64,000 bases of DNA from Calamus simplicifolius (taxonomy: Eukaryota; Streptophyta; Magnoliopsida; Arecales; Arecaceae), in NCBI GenBank assembly GCA_900491605.1, contig UESW01003900.1:2652718-2716717 (forward strand). Reading direction: 5' to 3'. Within the stretch, counting starts at the first letter, position 1, and every line of letters starts with the position of its first letter. A program made the translations under genes and the position numbers. Below are positions 33,950-46,934 of this stretch, one piece after another. The notes beneath the pieces are model-generated. The model had not been told where the DNA came from and made no database searches. It was given only the letters and a program-made list of their open reading frames with translations.

Positions 33950-35554
33950 ACTAAAGGTATAATGACATTATGGTGCACCCGTTCAGTCACACGATTATTT
34001 TCACGTGGGATAAGGACCCGGCGAGACTTGAGCATATACACAAACGGTTGTCTAAATCACAAATTTCGAATTTAATTTTCTTCTCTTTTAAGGACCGCCC
34101 CTCTGCAAGAGATACATAACCAGTCATTTGTGGTGGTCTCCCTAAAAATTAAGGCCGGAGTTCCCTAATTTGTATCATACTTCCAATAAATTATAACGCA
34201 GAGTGCAATTTTTTCCGAGCTTTTACTGCTACATGAAACAAACTGTACGTTACTGCTACGATTTCCCAGTCCTAACCTGTGAAAGCCCACCACTGATTGG
34301 CTGCATCACCTTAACATGCACTGGATGCTGATTACTTTTGCGTACCTTGGCTCCTACCGAAACCTCCATCACCCAAACCAGGTTCTCTCCCATAGATTTC
34401 CGACGCCGGGAGGCACAATGGGCTTAGCGCAAGCAAATTTGGTCGAACGCCATTGATATATATGCCAAGGCCACGTGAAAAATCCTCACAAGATGACAGC
34501 TCGCTCGCTCGCTCCCCAATGAATGAAGCGCTTTAGATGCTCCGATTTCGTGCTTCAGTCACAAGCCCCTCCCCGTCCCTCCCTTCCCCTGTCGCGTACG
34601 CAAAACCACTCCTCAGAGAAACCATGCAGCAAAACAAAAGAGTTCACGTGTTTTCTTCGAAAACTGAACCAGATTATATATAATATATCAACCCCCAATT
34701 TAAAACTGCCGGCCCAAACCTCTATGCATATATGGGAGCTCACCCTTGCTAAAGCCCAGCCCAGCTAAGCCACTGCCTTTCGCTTTCGCCCACGACAAAG
34801 TCCCACAGGATTTGCCTACTTATCGGAAGGAGGGAAGCCGAAGTACCTGAGGCCTACTTTTCTTCTGCCTCTTACTCTTGAGAAATTAGTTTGAAAAAGA
34901 AAAAAACACAATTTTTTTCTTTTGGGAACCAATCACCAATATTCACTCAAAAAGTGGTGCAATTGGATTGCGTGGACTTATATCTGGACCACACCAGCCC
35001 ATAACTAAGGTTGAAACGGCCGGGGTCCTTTGCGATACATCTTTTGCACTGCAGAGTGCTGGGCATATCCTAATGTCGCATCTCGAACATAGATCGCTAC
35101 AGTTCATCCGCAATTCATCCGGCCAATATTAATAACTTTTTTACTATTTTTTAAATATAATCTTAACAGTTCACGCTTGTATGGCGGCCGGACAGCACTT
35201 TATGGCACCAATTAAGTATATGCCCGTATTGGACCTCTTCTGCACAACTAACCTTTATGGACAAAACACTGCGCAAAAGTCTGATTCACTAAATATTAGA
35301 TCTATGCCTTGCACGCTTGATCTGCGGTGAGACTCAGCACACTCCATAACCACCGAGTAGTAATCTGAAATATTGAACCTTTGCAACTAGATGGAACGAA
35401 ACATATATATGGGTAAAGTTGGACTTCTCATGACCTTGAAATTCTATTATATTCTGAAACACTTCTATCCTCTCGAGACGGGATCAATCTAAAATGAAAG
35501 CTGGAAAGAGTTGGATAATTGGACAAGAACTCACGGGTTGGCCTTACAACTCAT
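33950..35554. other. Intergenic region upstream of the 35.6 kb gene
   Basis: No coding sequence was recognised. The last part, upstream of the TATA box at 35555, would contain the promoter of the hybrid proline-rich protein gene. Confidence 0.4.
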
Positions 35555-35560
35555 TATAAA
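35555..35560 (+). promoter_or_regulatory. TATA box of the 35.6 kb hybrid proline-rich protein gene
   Basis: TATAAA lies 48 bases before the ATG at 35603, in context CATTATAAAACC. It implies transcription starting near 35585 and a very short leader. Confidence 0.6.
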
Positions 35561-35602
35561 ACCACCTTCCAGTTCTCCTACCTTGAGACCTGCGCTACCT
35601 TC

Positions 35603-36064
35603 ATGGCTTCCAAAGCCAAGGCAGCACTGCTCCTCCTATCCATGGTCCTCACGTCCATTGCATTGCCGGCGACGTTCGCCTGCGACTCGTGCTCCCACCC
35701 AACGTTCCCTCGGCCTCCCTTCACAAAGAAGCCACCAAGAATGCTGCTTCCACCTCCCTCCGATGGCGACGGCAGCATTCCGACGATAAATGCACCTCCG
35801 ACCAAGTGCTCGTTTGACATTCTCAAACTCGGGCTGTGTCTTGACGTGTTGGGGGGTCTGGTACACGTTGGTTTGGGCAAGCCGGTGGAGAACGTGTGCT
35901 GCCCGGTCCTGCAGGGCTTGCTGGAGCTAGAGGCCGCGGTCTGCCTCTGTACTGCTATAAAGCTAAGGGTGCTCAACCTCGACATTTATATTCCACTTGC
36001 CCTCCAGGTCCTCGTCACCTGCGGGAAGGACCCTCCGCAGGGTTACGTCTGCCCTCTCAACTAG
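35603..36064 (+). CDS. Hybrid proline-rich protein with eight-cysteine motif (DC2.15 / 14 kDa proline-rich protein-like)
   Basis: The 153-residue single-exon protein starts MASKAKAALLLLSMVLTSIA, a signal peptide ending near ATFA-C (residues 1-26). A short proline-rich linker with two extra cysteines follows (residues 27-66). The C-terminal eight-cysteine domain has C69, C79, C99-C100, C114-x-C116, C140 and C150, the exact C-CC-CxC-C-C spacing of the plant LTP/HyPRP family (Hydrophob_seed). I prefer the ATG at 35603 over the in-frame 35519 because family proteins start MASKA and the TATA box lies between the two. Such proteins are secreted to the cell wall or plasma-membrane face; roles in wall structure and stress or defence signalling are known for relatives. 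The linker is poorer in PP repeats than usual (PRPPFTKKPP, LPPPSD). No lesion is seen. Related loci lie at 41.0-41.5 and 53.6-53.8 kb. Confidence 0.9.
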   Translation: MASKAKAALLLLSMVLTSIALPATFACDSCSHPTFPRPPFTKKPPRMLLPPPSDGDGSIPTINAPPTKCSFDILKLGLCLDVLGGLVHVGLGKPVENVCCPVLQGLLELEAAVCLCTAIKLRVLNLDIYIPLALQVLVTCGKDPPQGYVCPLN

Positions 36065-39000
36065 CAATTAAGCTCGTTGTTTGCTCTTAAAAAAAACAAA
36101 ACTAGCGAGTTTGGCGGATTGGGAGTGGACGTGGTTAGGCCTCTTGCGTTAGGGTTCGGGATTTGGTTATCATGTGGTTTAGGGTTCGGTCGTCTTTGAT
36201 TGAGAGCTGACTTCAACTGTGTGAAGATTGTTAATTAGGTTGTACTGACTTGCAATGATTTTTTCCTCAAAAATCATTGGGGGACAAGCCAAAGTACTGG
36301 AGCATGATTCATTTGAATTTAGTTTACTTTTATTTGGAAATGTTACTTGAACCGTTGTTTGTATGCTGTTGTTGTCCCTCAGGTTGTAGTGTCAAATGTT
36401 GCGTTAATTAAATAGGGATTGTAGCTAAAAGAGTGCAAACCTGGTTTTGTTGCGATACTTGAAATTCTCTTATTTTTCTAAAATTTTTTCTTTCTCTATC
36501 ATGTTCTCTGATCGTGAAAATTCCTTGGGAGTGCTGCTTATCACATGACCTTGATCATGATTGTTCACAGGCATATCTACCTACCGCTTGTTTAGACTAT
36601 GCATGGATCTACCTTGTTTCATTTTATTTTCTTGTGACATTACTCTTTATATTAGTTATTATCTTGAAGATCCATCTGAGTGGTTCTAAGCAACTCACTG
36701 GCATAATTGAATGCTTTGCGACTTTTCTTATTTCACCATTCTCAAAATAGTTTTTGATTTGTGTGTTAAAAAGCATTAATAGTCTTTCTTTACCTGATCT
36801 CTAACGCCTTGTCATAGCGCTTTCCTTCTTTTTTTTTTTTTTTTTTCCCCCAAGAGGATTACACCTAGAATGGGTGGAGGATTCAGCTAGCCCTAACTGT
36901 GATTTTTCGTTTTAATTTACCTCGTTATTGTCTAGGTTGCATACCTTGTTTGCATCTATATCACATGATTAAAAATGTTTTTTTTTTTTTTTGGTTGAAA
37001 TAGACTGAAGGGGGCCAGTTCCTCCTCTTGATATGTCAATTTGCACAACTAGCCAAACAGTGGGGCGGGAAAAAGGGTACTTTGCCCATCCTTGCTGGAG
37101 AGCACAGGAGCAAACACTCTTTATGTCTGGACTGATTCATACGAGGCTGTGATCGTCGTTTGTACCAAAAAAAAATTTTTATTTTTTAAAATTTTTTATC
37201 ATTTTCTTAAACAATATCTTGAATATCTTTCTAAAAAATGATATATATTAAATTTGTTTATTAAAAATATAAATGATGAATTTATAATAAAATAAAATAA
37301 TATAAATCATTTGTTATGGTACTTTAATACACAAATTAATAGATAGCATGGTTTTAATACTTTTTCCTTAACGATAAGAACACAAAAATAAAATCCGATA
37401 TAAAACTAGTCAGACCATTTCTTTACTCCTATCAATTTGGTGTATGATATTTAAACAGTTAATTTTGTGAGTCCCATATGGTACACTTTCTCAAATTATT
37501 TTTTTTCATTTTAAATGAATTTATCATATATATTAATATTATAATCTTATTAATATTTTTTAAATAAATTTATTATTATTATCATCTATAGTAATAATTG
37601 TTAGCTTAGTTAATTAGTATATTTTTCTATCATCTAACGTTCAACTCTGAGTATTGGCGAACAACCATCTTATTTTTAAAAAATTATATAGCCGACACCA
37701 TTATTATGATCATTATTATTATCAACATCATTATTATAGTTGTCGTTTTCTAAAAAAGATATTTTTTTTACTAGATAACTATTTTAGTATTATTAAATTG
37801 TTAGTAGTTTGTTTCAGGGTACTACCATTTCTTTTTTCACCACTAACACATTGCGGTAATTCTTTAATAGTAGTTTTATGATTAAGGCAATTAATGTTTT
37901 CTTTATCACTAAAAGATTAGATTATCCTGAAAATTTTGGCACAGTAATTTTACTAATTTACATATTGTTGTAAGTTGTGGTCAGCTCGATATATATATAT
38001 ATATATATATATGCGTGCATGTTATATTCCAAGTTATGGGCAACTTTGCCGTTAAGTTTTATATTGATGAACCAGCGAGGATCCAAGGGTATGCTGCGTA
38101 TAGGATACAAGCTAGGGACGTTATTAATCGCAAAATTATGCTTGGTTAGGTAAACAAGGCTAAAAGAGGGCCTTTCATTGGAGAGAAAAAAAGTTGCCAT
38201 CACATCGAAATCACTCTCGTTTCTTTCCCTTCTTCCTCTCTAGATTCCAAAGCAAAAGAACAAGACCATCAGGACGAGGAAGAGGGGGAGCTCCGAGCCA
38301 GTCACGGACCGAACAGTGCCACTCACGAGGACGGCGTCTCACGTTCTCCAACAGTGCGCTGCGCTGCGCGACCCCTGGGCCCTGGCGGCTCCAGCTTCCC
38401 TAAGAGCGAAGCGGTGACAAGACGGGGAAGCCATCGAGTTCAGGGCCAGTGCGTCACGGGCAATATAAGCCCGGAACGGTGCCCACAGGGTCACCGACCG
38501 GCCTTGTGCTCAACGCCCATGTTGTACCCGTGGCCCACCAGCCTGCCACCGGTCCGATCATGCCGTCACAGCTCAGGAAGCCGTATCAAACTAATTGCTG
38601 AAGGACTACCAAGTTGCTAGTTAGCCACCAATAGGCATCTCAGGGAATCGTCCATGTCAAGCTTATGTCTGCCATTCGTCTTCTCTTTGAACTCCCTTTG
38701 CTTCGACTGAAAAGGATTTTCCACCAGATGAAAGATAAAAAGTTATCCTTACAAAAGATTTGTGAGTAAATGATTGCTCATAAATTTTGCAGATAGAGAT
38801 GGTCAGCTTTGCCAGTAAAAGAGTTAGAAATTAAATTATCTTCCTTGATTTGGGGTGGAAGCATATGCAACCTGAAGTCTCGCTCTATAATTCTAAACTC
38901 TGATTGTGTTTCAGTGGAAACAATATATATCGGATACAAATGATAATTATACTCATTTTTATAAGAAGATCAATATTAAAAGCATTGTAGTGTAATACTA

Positions 39001-39420
39001 CAAGCATAGACCAATAATATGCTAGTTATATAGTTATCATTGCATCAATATTCATGTTATTATGAAACAAGAAAGAAAAAAGGAATGGGAATAAAATTTT
39101 AATGGACTAAATGCAAAATGACAATCAATTCAAGCTGTGAACTTCAATTTCTCCTATATATATATAATGGACCAAATAAGAATTTGGGATGTTCATTATC
39201 ACTAAAATCATGATTTTAAAATTATTTTTATGCCAGTTGCTTTGTAATGATGTCCAACCATGAAGCTGAAGCATGTCAAGCATGCAAACCAAGTTTACTT
39301 GGTTGCGCGGGTATGTGATTCAATACACATACATATTCCCGATGTCTGAGGTGCACATTCCTCTTCAGATGCAAAAGATAGGCAGGCTAATTATAAATTC
39401 CATAATAAAAAGGTCGCACT
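36065..39420. other. Intergenic DNA with no recognised gene
   Basis: AT-rich with poly-T tracts (36830-36846, 36979-36993) and a (TA)n microsatellite at 37989-38012. A GC-richer patch lies at about 38250-38620 where ORFs are open in two frames (38194-38403, 38354-38620), but no protein family is recognisable. Confidence 0.4.
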
Positions 39421-39815
39421 TGATGAGATTGCATGATAAAGTTTTCCAGCTGGGCTTTGTTTTTTTCTTCCCCAGTAACAAGAAAAGATAACAGCAATTC
39501 AACGCTTGTAAAAGGAGACCTTTTGTGCATCAGCATCTAAGATATACTTCAGTTGAGGAGGAAAGTCTAAGATCTAAATCACTTTTTGTTGATCTGTCGC
39601 TGCCTATAGCCAGTGTCTGTTGATAATTGCATGATAAAGTTTTCCAGCGTGGCTTTCTTTTTTCTTCCCCAGTAAAAAGAAAAGATATAACAATAATTCA
39701 TCAACACTTGTAAAAGGAGACCTTTCATGCATCAGCATCTAATATATACTTCAGTTGAGCAGGAAATTAGTCTAAAATCTAGATGGCTTTTGTTGATTTG
39801 TGGCTGCCTAGTTTG
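39421..39815. repeat. Tandem duplication of about 198 bp
   Basis: Unit 1 starts GCATGATAAAGTTTTCCAGC at 39431 and unit 2 repeats it at 39629. Both continue through CTTCCCCAGTAA, CTTGTAAAAGGAGACCTTT, GCATCAGCATCTAA and ATACTTCAGTTGAG, with small indels. Confidence 0.88.
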
Positions 39816-41034
39816 CAAGGAAGTCTTAGTTGGCTTCTCTAGCAACATGCATATACGTCCGAAGTTAGGAAGAGTACTCTTGATGAAGATGGGTAAAATA
39901 CTTCACAAATTTAATCTTTCTATCAATCGGTAAGGGTCTGTCTTAAACCCATCTTCTCTTTATGGTGTTTAACAAAGTAATGATGCTGATGATTATTCTA
40001 GGAGCATCAAATAGCTCCAACGTCAAGGGACACGTAAGCCCTAATCACGTAAACGCTTCTAGAGATTTCCAAAGTCATGCAACAACGTTACGGGCATCCA
40101 CATGGCCTCAGCTGACACGGCATCATGAATAGCGCGCATCTATTCAACACAATTGTGTGGTATCCAAATCGCATCTACATCACATGCTATTTCTTCAGCT
40201 TAATTACTTCGTGAGCTCTGGTGCACGGCCTCTCGATCTAACTCTCGGGTTGGGGTCTGATTCTGGAGGGATGTGGCCCAGATTAAAATTTTTAATTAGT
40301 TTGCCCCATCTCCAACTGGAACTTCCTTTGCTTCGTTTTTCTTTCTTTCTGCATACATATATGATGTACTGCAGCAATGCATCCATTTTCTTTCATCGAT
40401 CGTAGGCCAAACTAGCGTTACATGACCGTATTAAATACAGATGGACGTGTGTACTACAATGAAGCAAAACTTGGGTTAAATCCATCACAATTTTTCCAGG
40501 ATTGAGCGGAGGGTTGCCTTGGAATGCATACGTGTACCACAAGGTGCACGTACGTTCCAAAAAACCTTACCTTATGTTTCCACAACTTGGCAATTACGCT
40601 TGCAATGAACAATCACTGTCGAAATTAATGTGGAAAGCATTACACAATAAATGCAATAACCCAGTTTGACTGGCCATAGCACATGAAACATAACATGACA
40701 TACCACTGATATAAATAATATTCTTGGGGTCCAAATTCCCCCATCTCCCCAACTACCGACACACATATCATACTATTTGGCTCCAAGTTCAGAACCTTTT
40801 GACCCATTTCCCTCATGATATTTCGTTGTTGAACCTGCAGGCTTATTCATCATCCCTGCTCCTAACTCAACAACAATAACAACTGATCGAAGCTGCAACC
40901 CTTGCATCGACAAAACCAAACCAAAAAAAAAAAAAAAAACTTCCAAGAACCCAGACAGTCTATACCTGAAACTATGCAAGCAAAGAGATCACGGAAGGAG
41001 AGATCAAAGGAAGTTGGTGGGGTGAGCTAGTACT
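39816..41034. other. Intergenic DNA and 3' flank of the 41 kb locus
   Basis: No coding sequence was recognised. The segment nearest 41034 would hold the 3' untranslated region of the minus-strand gene. Confidence 0.4.
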
Positions 41035-41500
41035 TTACGGGCACTGGAAGCCAGTCGGGACCCTCTTTCCACAGTAGTTGACGAGCAAGCTGAGGTTGAT
41101 AGGAAGGTTGAGCCTGATGCCAAGGATGTTGGCCTTGAGTACAGTGCAGAGGCAGACGGCGGCCTCGAGGTCGGCGAGGCCTTGGATGAGCGTGCAGCAT
41201 GGCTTCTTCGGTGGTTTGCCAAGGTTCAGGTTAATGAGGCCGTTGAGCACGTTGGCGCACACGGCCAGTTTGAGGGTGTCCATGGGGCACCTGCCCGTGG
41301 AAGAGCCCGGGCTCGGAGGCATGAGCCCGGGCTCGGAGGCGTGAGCCCGGGAGGCGTGAAGCTCGGGCTCGGAGGCGTGAAGCTCGGGCTCGGGGGCTTG
41401 GGGGTTGGGCCCGGGCAAACACCACAGCGCCAACCAGAGCAAAGAAGAGGAGGTTGAAAGCAACGAAGAGAGCAGCTGATGCTGGGGCATTGGATGCCAT
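41035..41500 (-). pseudogene. Hybrid proline-rich protein (DC2.15-like) with two frameshifts
   Basis: The minus strand starts MASNAPASAALFVAFNLLFF (signal peptide, ATG at 41500). It continues in a second frame as ACGVCPGPTPKPPSPSFTPP (needing one base restored at about 41425), with PPSP-type repeats, and in a third frame from about 41324 as MPPSPGSSTGRC, then PMDTLKLAVCANVLNGLIN, KPCCTLIQGLADLEAAVCLC, LVNYCGKRVPTGFQCP and TAA at 41037-41035. All eight cysteines of the HyPRP domain are present. Each shift equals loss of one base, both in or beside GC-rich repeated sequence, so assembly error is a real alternative to true pseudogenisation. If restored it would encode a cell-wall-directed protein of about 150 residues. 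The 309-codon minus ORF over the region joins the C-terminal domain to untranslated sequence and is not the product. Confidence 0.82.
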
Positions 41501-41615
41501 GGCTTGGTGTAAATCACAAACACCGAAGTGGCCGGGATGGTTTTGAGCACTAGGTTGTGGAAGCTAGCTAGCGGTGTTTGTGACGGAGTGGTTCGGTATG
41601 CAGATGATGATGAGG

Positions 41616-41622
41616 ATTTATA
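41616..41622 (-). promoter_or_regulatory. TATA box of the 41 kb hybrid proline-rich protein locus
   Basis: TATAAAT on the minus strand lies about 115 bases upstream of the ATG at 41500, which fits a leader of about 85 bases. Confidence 0.6.
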
Positions 41623-41629
41623 GAAAGGT

Positions 41630-44600
41630 GATGGATACTTCCACTTTTCTAATGGAGAATGGAGGGCCTGTGGAATTTGTGACGGTTTGTTATTTGATGG
41701 AAAGAGGAAAATGAGAGAGGAGAAATGGAAGCTAAAGCCATGTGGATTAGGTGGTGGTAATGCGTGTTTTAGCTGGCAGGACGTGGGAAGGACAAGGAAA
41801 TGGCTTGGAGGGTTGTGTGGGTGGGCCGAGGAATTTGGACAAATGCCCTGGCAAAACGTCAACATTGCCTCGAAGCTGTCCCCGACGCTGCTGCAAGGTA
41901 GTGTATCATGGGCAAGTATTGGAAGTGCAACTTGGATACCGTCTCTACCTATTAAGCATCGCAATTTGGCTTATTGCCTCAGGAGATCGATATATATATG
42001 CAGCACGTACGCCAATCTTCTTTCTTCCTTTAACTTTTTTTTTTTTTTTTGAAGAAGGAAAAGGGAGCAGAGCTGATCTTTCTTGTTATTTTGTTTAGAT
42101 TTCTAAGCTCTAATTTCACTTAGATTTATCCAACTAATCAGAAGAAGTACTCTCGAGTTGCACTGATCGCAATGGCGCCATAATCACATCCCTTCCCTAA
42201 CGTAAAGGTTGACGTTTGAAACTACGGTGTTTCAGCGTATCTGGACCCGGACAATTCTGCCAGACGAATTATCTCTCAAGAAACATTAATAATCTTAAAT
42301 TCTATGATCACCTCTAGAAGCCACTGCTTCTTAGGACGATAAAACTAGACAAATGTATATATCTCAAATTTGCTACTCTCTTGTTGATCCGTTGTAGAAC
42401 ACTAAAAGGACTAGTTAGTGGGAGCTGATGAGCTGTATCGATCCTAATTAGAGTCTAACATTGTCATGATAAGCACAAATCAAGGTTCGCTTTTCCTGGT
42501 TCATTGTCTGGCAACAGAATTACTTTTCTTTTTTGATGTCGACAACATAACTACTTGGAGCTGATTAAACTCAATGTACTTTCGAATCATTGCATAAACA
42601 AAAGAATATCTATAGCTAACTGAACCTTCTTTGCTTCTTGAGTTAATTCAAATGTAGTTACTTCGGATCTCTATTCAATATATACGCGTAAAAAGGCGAT
42701 TGAAAGAAAATGATTGAACTAAAGTACTGTGGTTATATTTATTAAAGTTATTTCAAACAATCTTTCTCCCTAGTGCCGTGCAAGCCTACAAGATAGGACA
42801 CAGGACACCGGGCGAATGCAGGAAGAGTGCTGGTGAGAGAACTCTCCTGAATACGGGAGAGGAAAAGAGAGCAGGGAGGGGCCAGACGAGAAACAGGTCT
42901 AAGCCTTTACACGGTGCGCACAGTGGAAAGGAGGCCCCAGCAAGGGAAAAAACATCAGAGGCTCTTGTACCTACGCTTGCAGTCATATATAATTGACTGA
43001 ATCCCAGTCGTCCATCAAATGCATCTCCCTGTCCAACCCGTCACTAGCTAGTGCTAGTTACTCTACGCTCAAAATTGCCTTGTAGAGCATTACTCTCTGG
43101 CTTGTCCCAAATGTAACTACAGGTCAACCGGTTGCCATTCTTGAATTTTCATTTAATTTGATTCTAGGAACCGTTTCATTAATGACCATAATAATTTTCA
43201 TAGGTGGTAGATTAATGGTTAGTGATAAGATCATTAATAATTTAATGTCATTTTGTTTGATATAAAATATTTTAATAATGAAAGATTATCGCTAATCATA
43301 AATCACAGCCGTTCACATATCATGAGAATAGAAGGTCACCATGCAATACCAATAATACTATTAAAAATTTTATATAAATATAAAACTAAAATTTTGATCT
43401 AAAATATAAAAATCATCTTAAAAATAAAAAAAAAACTTATCAAATAATTATAAAAGGTATCCGTTCTCTTCAATTTAGATACTTATAATACAGGCACCAA
43501 ATTGATCAATCCAAAAAAATGAATCAAAATTAATGATCTAATTATATCAAACTTGCACTCAAAATATGAAAACATATATTTTCATGAATGTATAGCTTAT
43601 AAATGGAGAAGGGGAGTAGTTATATTTTTTATTTTATTAAAAATAATTTTATCTTTTTAATAATAAATATAGGTGCATAATTATTGGTGCATATCATCAT
43701 CATAGTGATTCAACATTTTTAACTTCTTGAATAATGATCTTAATCTTTTGATTAGTAAAAAATACTATTAAAATAAGAATATCAAACGAGGGGATTATAT
43801 TATCATTGTAAAATCATTAGTGATGTTTTAAATATCAACCTATAACAAACACATTCTAAATGGTTCTTATTACAATTTAACTACAATCAGGTTTATACAT
43901 GAATTAATGATGTTTTAAGATATTTAGCAAATACTATAATACTTCTGAATGGATGATGTCATATATTAAAAAAAAAATTTAAGGATACAAGAACTGAAAA
44001 GCATTGAGTAGACTTTTGAACTATATAAAAGCACCTTGGCTGATGGAATTGATTCATGGCGACATGGGGTAGACAAGTCATTAAAGCCGCGAAGCCGTCA
44101 GCATAGTTTACGTTAAGTCACTTGACAATCCATGCATTCCCTAGCAACATTACGTAGGAAAAGAAAAGCTCAACACGCGCAAAAGATTAACGTAACTCCT
44201 CTTGACAAGTTGGAGGTTAGCTTGCCCGATAGGCGGTCACTGGAGTCACATGACTTGCGTACTTTAAGATAGTAATTGATAAAAAAAAAATTATTTATAG
44301 ATAAATATATAAAATAGAATTTATTTTTTGGCTATTTCTAGAGATATTTCTTGGCTATCCCATTGATTATATCAAATGCAAAAAAGTAAATCCATAGGAT
44401 AACCTTTTTTTACTCTTATTTGAAGGGATAACCAGCTATTCCTATATTTTCTAGGAAATAAATTGAGGGGATATCTCATGATTAATCATGAATTATCCCT
44501 TTGATTAACTTTATTCTCTGCTATCCCTTATAGTTATAGCTTTTGAAAATAAAAAAAAATATTTTCTGAATATCTTTTCTTATTCCCTACTTCAAACACT

Positions 44601-46150
44601 ACCTAATATCCATAGTTTGGCAAGGCCACGGAAGCCCTTCCCCTACTCAACAGCCAACACTTCGCCAGTGCCCTTTACACCACGGATAATGATTTTTTTT
44701 TTAAAAAAAAATCTTTCTCCCCTTCCTTCGGCCTAGGCCTACTCCAATTTCCACCTATTTCTACTGGGCCCTATTTTATTTCTGCCGTAATTAACGTGTA
44801 TCAAATATAAGTAAATTCTTCACATGATTCAGCTCTAACGTTAACTCTGGAGAGAGCGACACCTTTAGTCAATTTCGGGATCGCTACCATCCTATCGCAT
44901 GCATCACTTGCACCGAGATGTCCTGGGAGCGGTCACAAGTGCAGCATATTGGGCAATCTAGTTCCTGTGAACCATGCCCCTAGATGCTACGTAACGTGAA
45001 ATTTCTGAAAGCTTGTACGTACTAGCTCCAATTATTGTCCTATAATATGCTATCTTTCTTCTCGTTTTCTGACAGATGGGACGTTTGTTTATCCCCTTAG
45101 TCGGAATAACATGAGCTAGGGTATATTTCTTAATTTCTTCCTTTAATGTGTATTGGTGTGATACTCCTTTATTATATATATTTTTTAAAAAAAATCATAA
45201 ACAAATCACAATCATGCAAATGATAAAGGATTTTTTTTGCAAATGATAAAGGATTTTTTTTGGGTCATCTAACCTGTGACCGATCGATTAAATCGAGAGC
45301 AGCATAGATTCTTTTCCTTACTTATTAAAGCCATCCCATCAAGGCCACCGTCACTTTTGGTTCAAGTATCTCCTCCATGTCATCTCATCGATCCCCTTTA
45401 CTTTTCTAATAGTGTGCTTGAATTAAAGAATAAAAAAAATATTTTTTTAGATATCTTTTTTATCTTTAAAAGCTATAATTATATAAAATAACGTTTAAAA
45501 AAAGTTAATCAAAAAGGATAATTTATAATTAAATATAACTTTTTTTAACTTATTTTCTAAAAATCTTAAAAATAATTAAAACTATTTATTGATGATAAAA
45601 TTATTATTTAAAAAAATAATTATTTTTTAGCTATTTTCTAAATAAATGTTGGCATGCATACTTATTCAAAAATAATTTTTTAAAAATCAAACGCTAAGAA
45701 GTTATCATTTCTTTTATTTTTCAAAGCTATCATCTTCTTCGCAGCTCTACTGCCCCATCGCAATTCCAAAGGCCCCTCCGCATTGAATCCACTAACTCCT
45801 CTGTTTTCGGCATCAAGTAGCCCAATTTTGATCGCAACCTCTGCAAAAAATAGACACTCCACTTATAACATAAGTAGAAGGGAGCAGTGCCATCCTACAT
45901 CAAAGCATTCTTTTTTTTCACGAATAGTTCATGAAATTCAACTTTGTTTAATGCACCAACAACGCACATAACTGGATAAAACCAATCCAATAAAATCTCT
46001 ACACCTCTTAAAATAAAATTAGACAAGTTATATTTTTAATACTTTAAAAAATAAAGGAATACTATAGCAAAATCTTTCTTTAATTGACATTCTTGATCTT
46101 TCCCTCCTGATTTATTCATTCATATAGCCACGAAGATAAGTTGGCGCAAA
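41630..46150. other. Intergenic DNA with no recognised gene
   Basis: AT-rich sequence with many small homopolymer runs. A GC-richer patch is at about 42770-42990 with short ORFs on both strands and no known domain. The stretches at 44300-44610 and 45410-45690 have palindromic AT-rich texture suggestive of MITE debris. Confidence 0.4.
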
Positions 46151-46156
46151 ATCTTA

Positions 46157-46934
46157 GGCTGTGTTTTGCTTTAGATAATATTTTGTTATTTTATTTTTTT
46201 TAAAAAAATATTATTCGATCTTAAAAAATATGTTTGATAAATAAAAATAAAAATTATTTTCAACTTTTATTTTTATTATAAATAATATGTTTTAAAAGGA
46301 TAAGTAAAAAAATAAAAGATTATTTTTGGCAGAATTTTTTAGAGAATAACTTTTAGAGGTGGTGTAGTTGCAAAAATAAGGTTTTTTTTTAAGAATTTTT
46401 TTTTTTGCAAGAAATAAAAGATAGGATGTCATGTTTAAATGAGAAAAATTTTCAAATAGAGAATCGGAGGTTTCTGTTTCCTAGGTCACTAATTTTATGT
46501 TGAGCCTTAGAAACAATTTTTACTTATTTTTTATTATTCTTTATTTAATAATGATGCCCATTCTCTCTACCTTTTTCAAGTCGAAAAATACGGTTTCTAG
46601 CCAAACATGTTGGTGATATTTTTCAAAAGATAAAAATATCTTTTCAATATATGAACATATTTTTAATTTTTTATTAAAAAATAAAAATAAAGAACAAAAT
46701 AAAAACTAAATAGCCTCCATGCTTTCAATTTTTTTTGCTTTTTATTTTTTACTTTCTTCTTTCTTAGGATAAAAAAGTATAACAATATTTTTAAATTATT
46801 TTTATTTTTATTATTTTAATATTATATTTCTAAAAAATTGCCTTTAATTTTATTCATCAAACATATTTTGTAAACATTTTTTTATGTAAATAAAAATGAA
46901 AAATGAAGCTGCTCTTGAAAACCAAATATACCCC
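46157..46934. mobile_element. Possible hAT-like MITE or foldback repeat
   Basis: The left part has GGCTGTGTTTTGCTTT and AAAATATGTTTGATAAATAA. The right part, on the opposite strand, has GGTATATTTGGTTTTC and CAAAATATGTTTGATGAATA. The two ends therefore face each other over about 780 AT-rich bases. No target duplication was confirmed. Confidence 0.4.

Noticed and set aside
41035..41964. A 309-codon minus ORF that looks like the longest gene of its area
   Set aside because: Only its last third is real HyPRP sequence. The upstream part lies over the promoter, TATA box and leader, and the true signal peptide is in another frame starting at 41500.
42778..42996. ORFs on both strands in a GC-richer patch
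   Set aside because: No protein family recognised and both strands open; left as intergenic.
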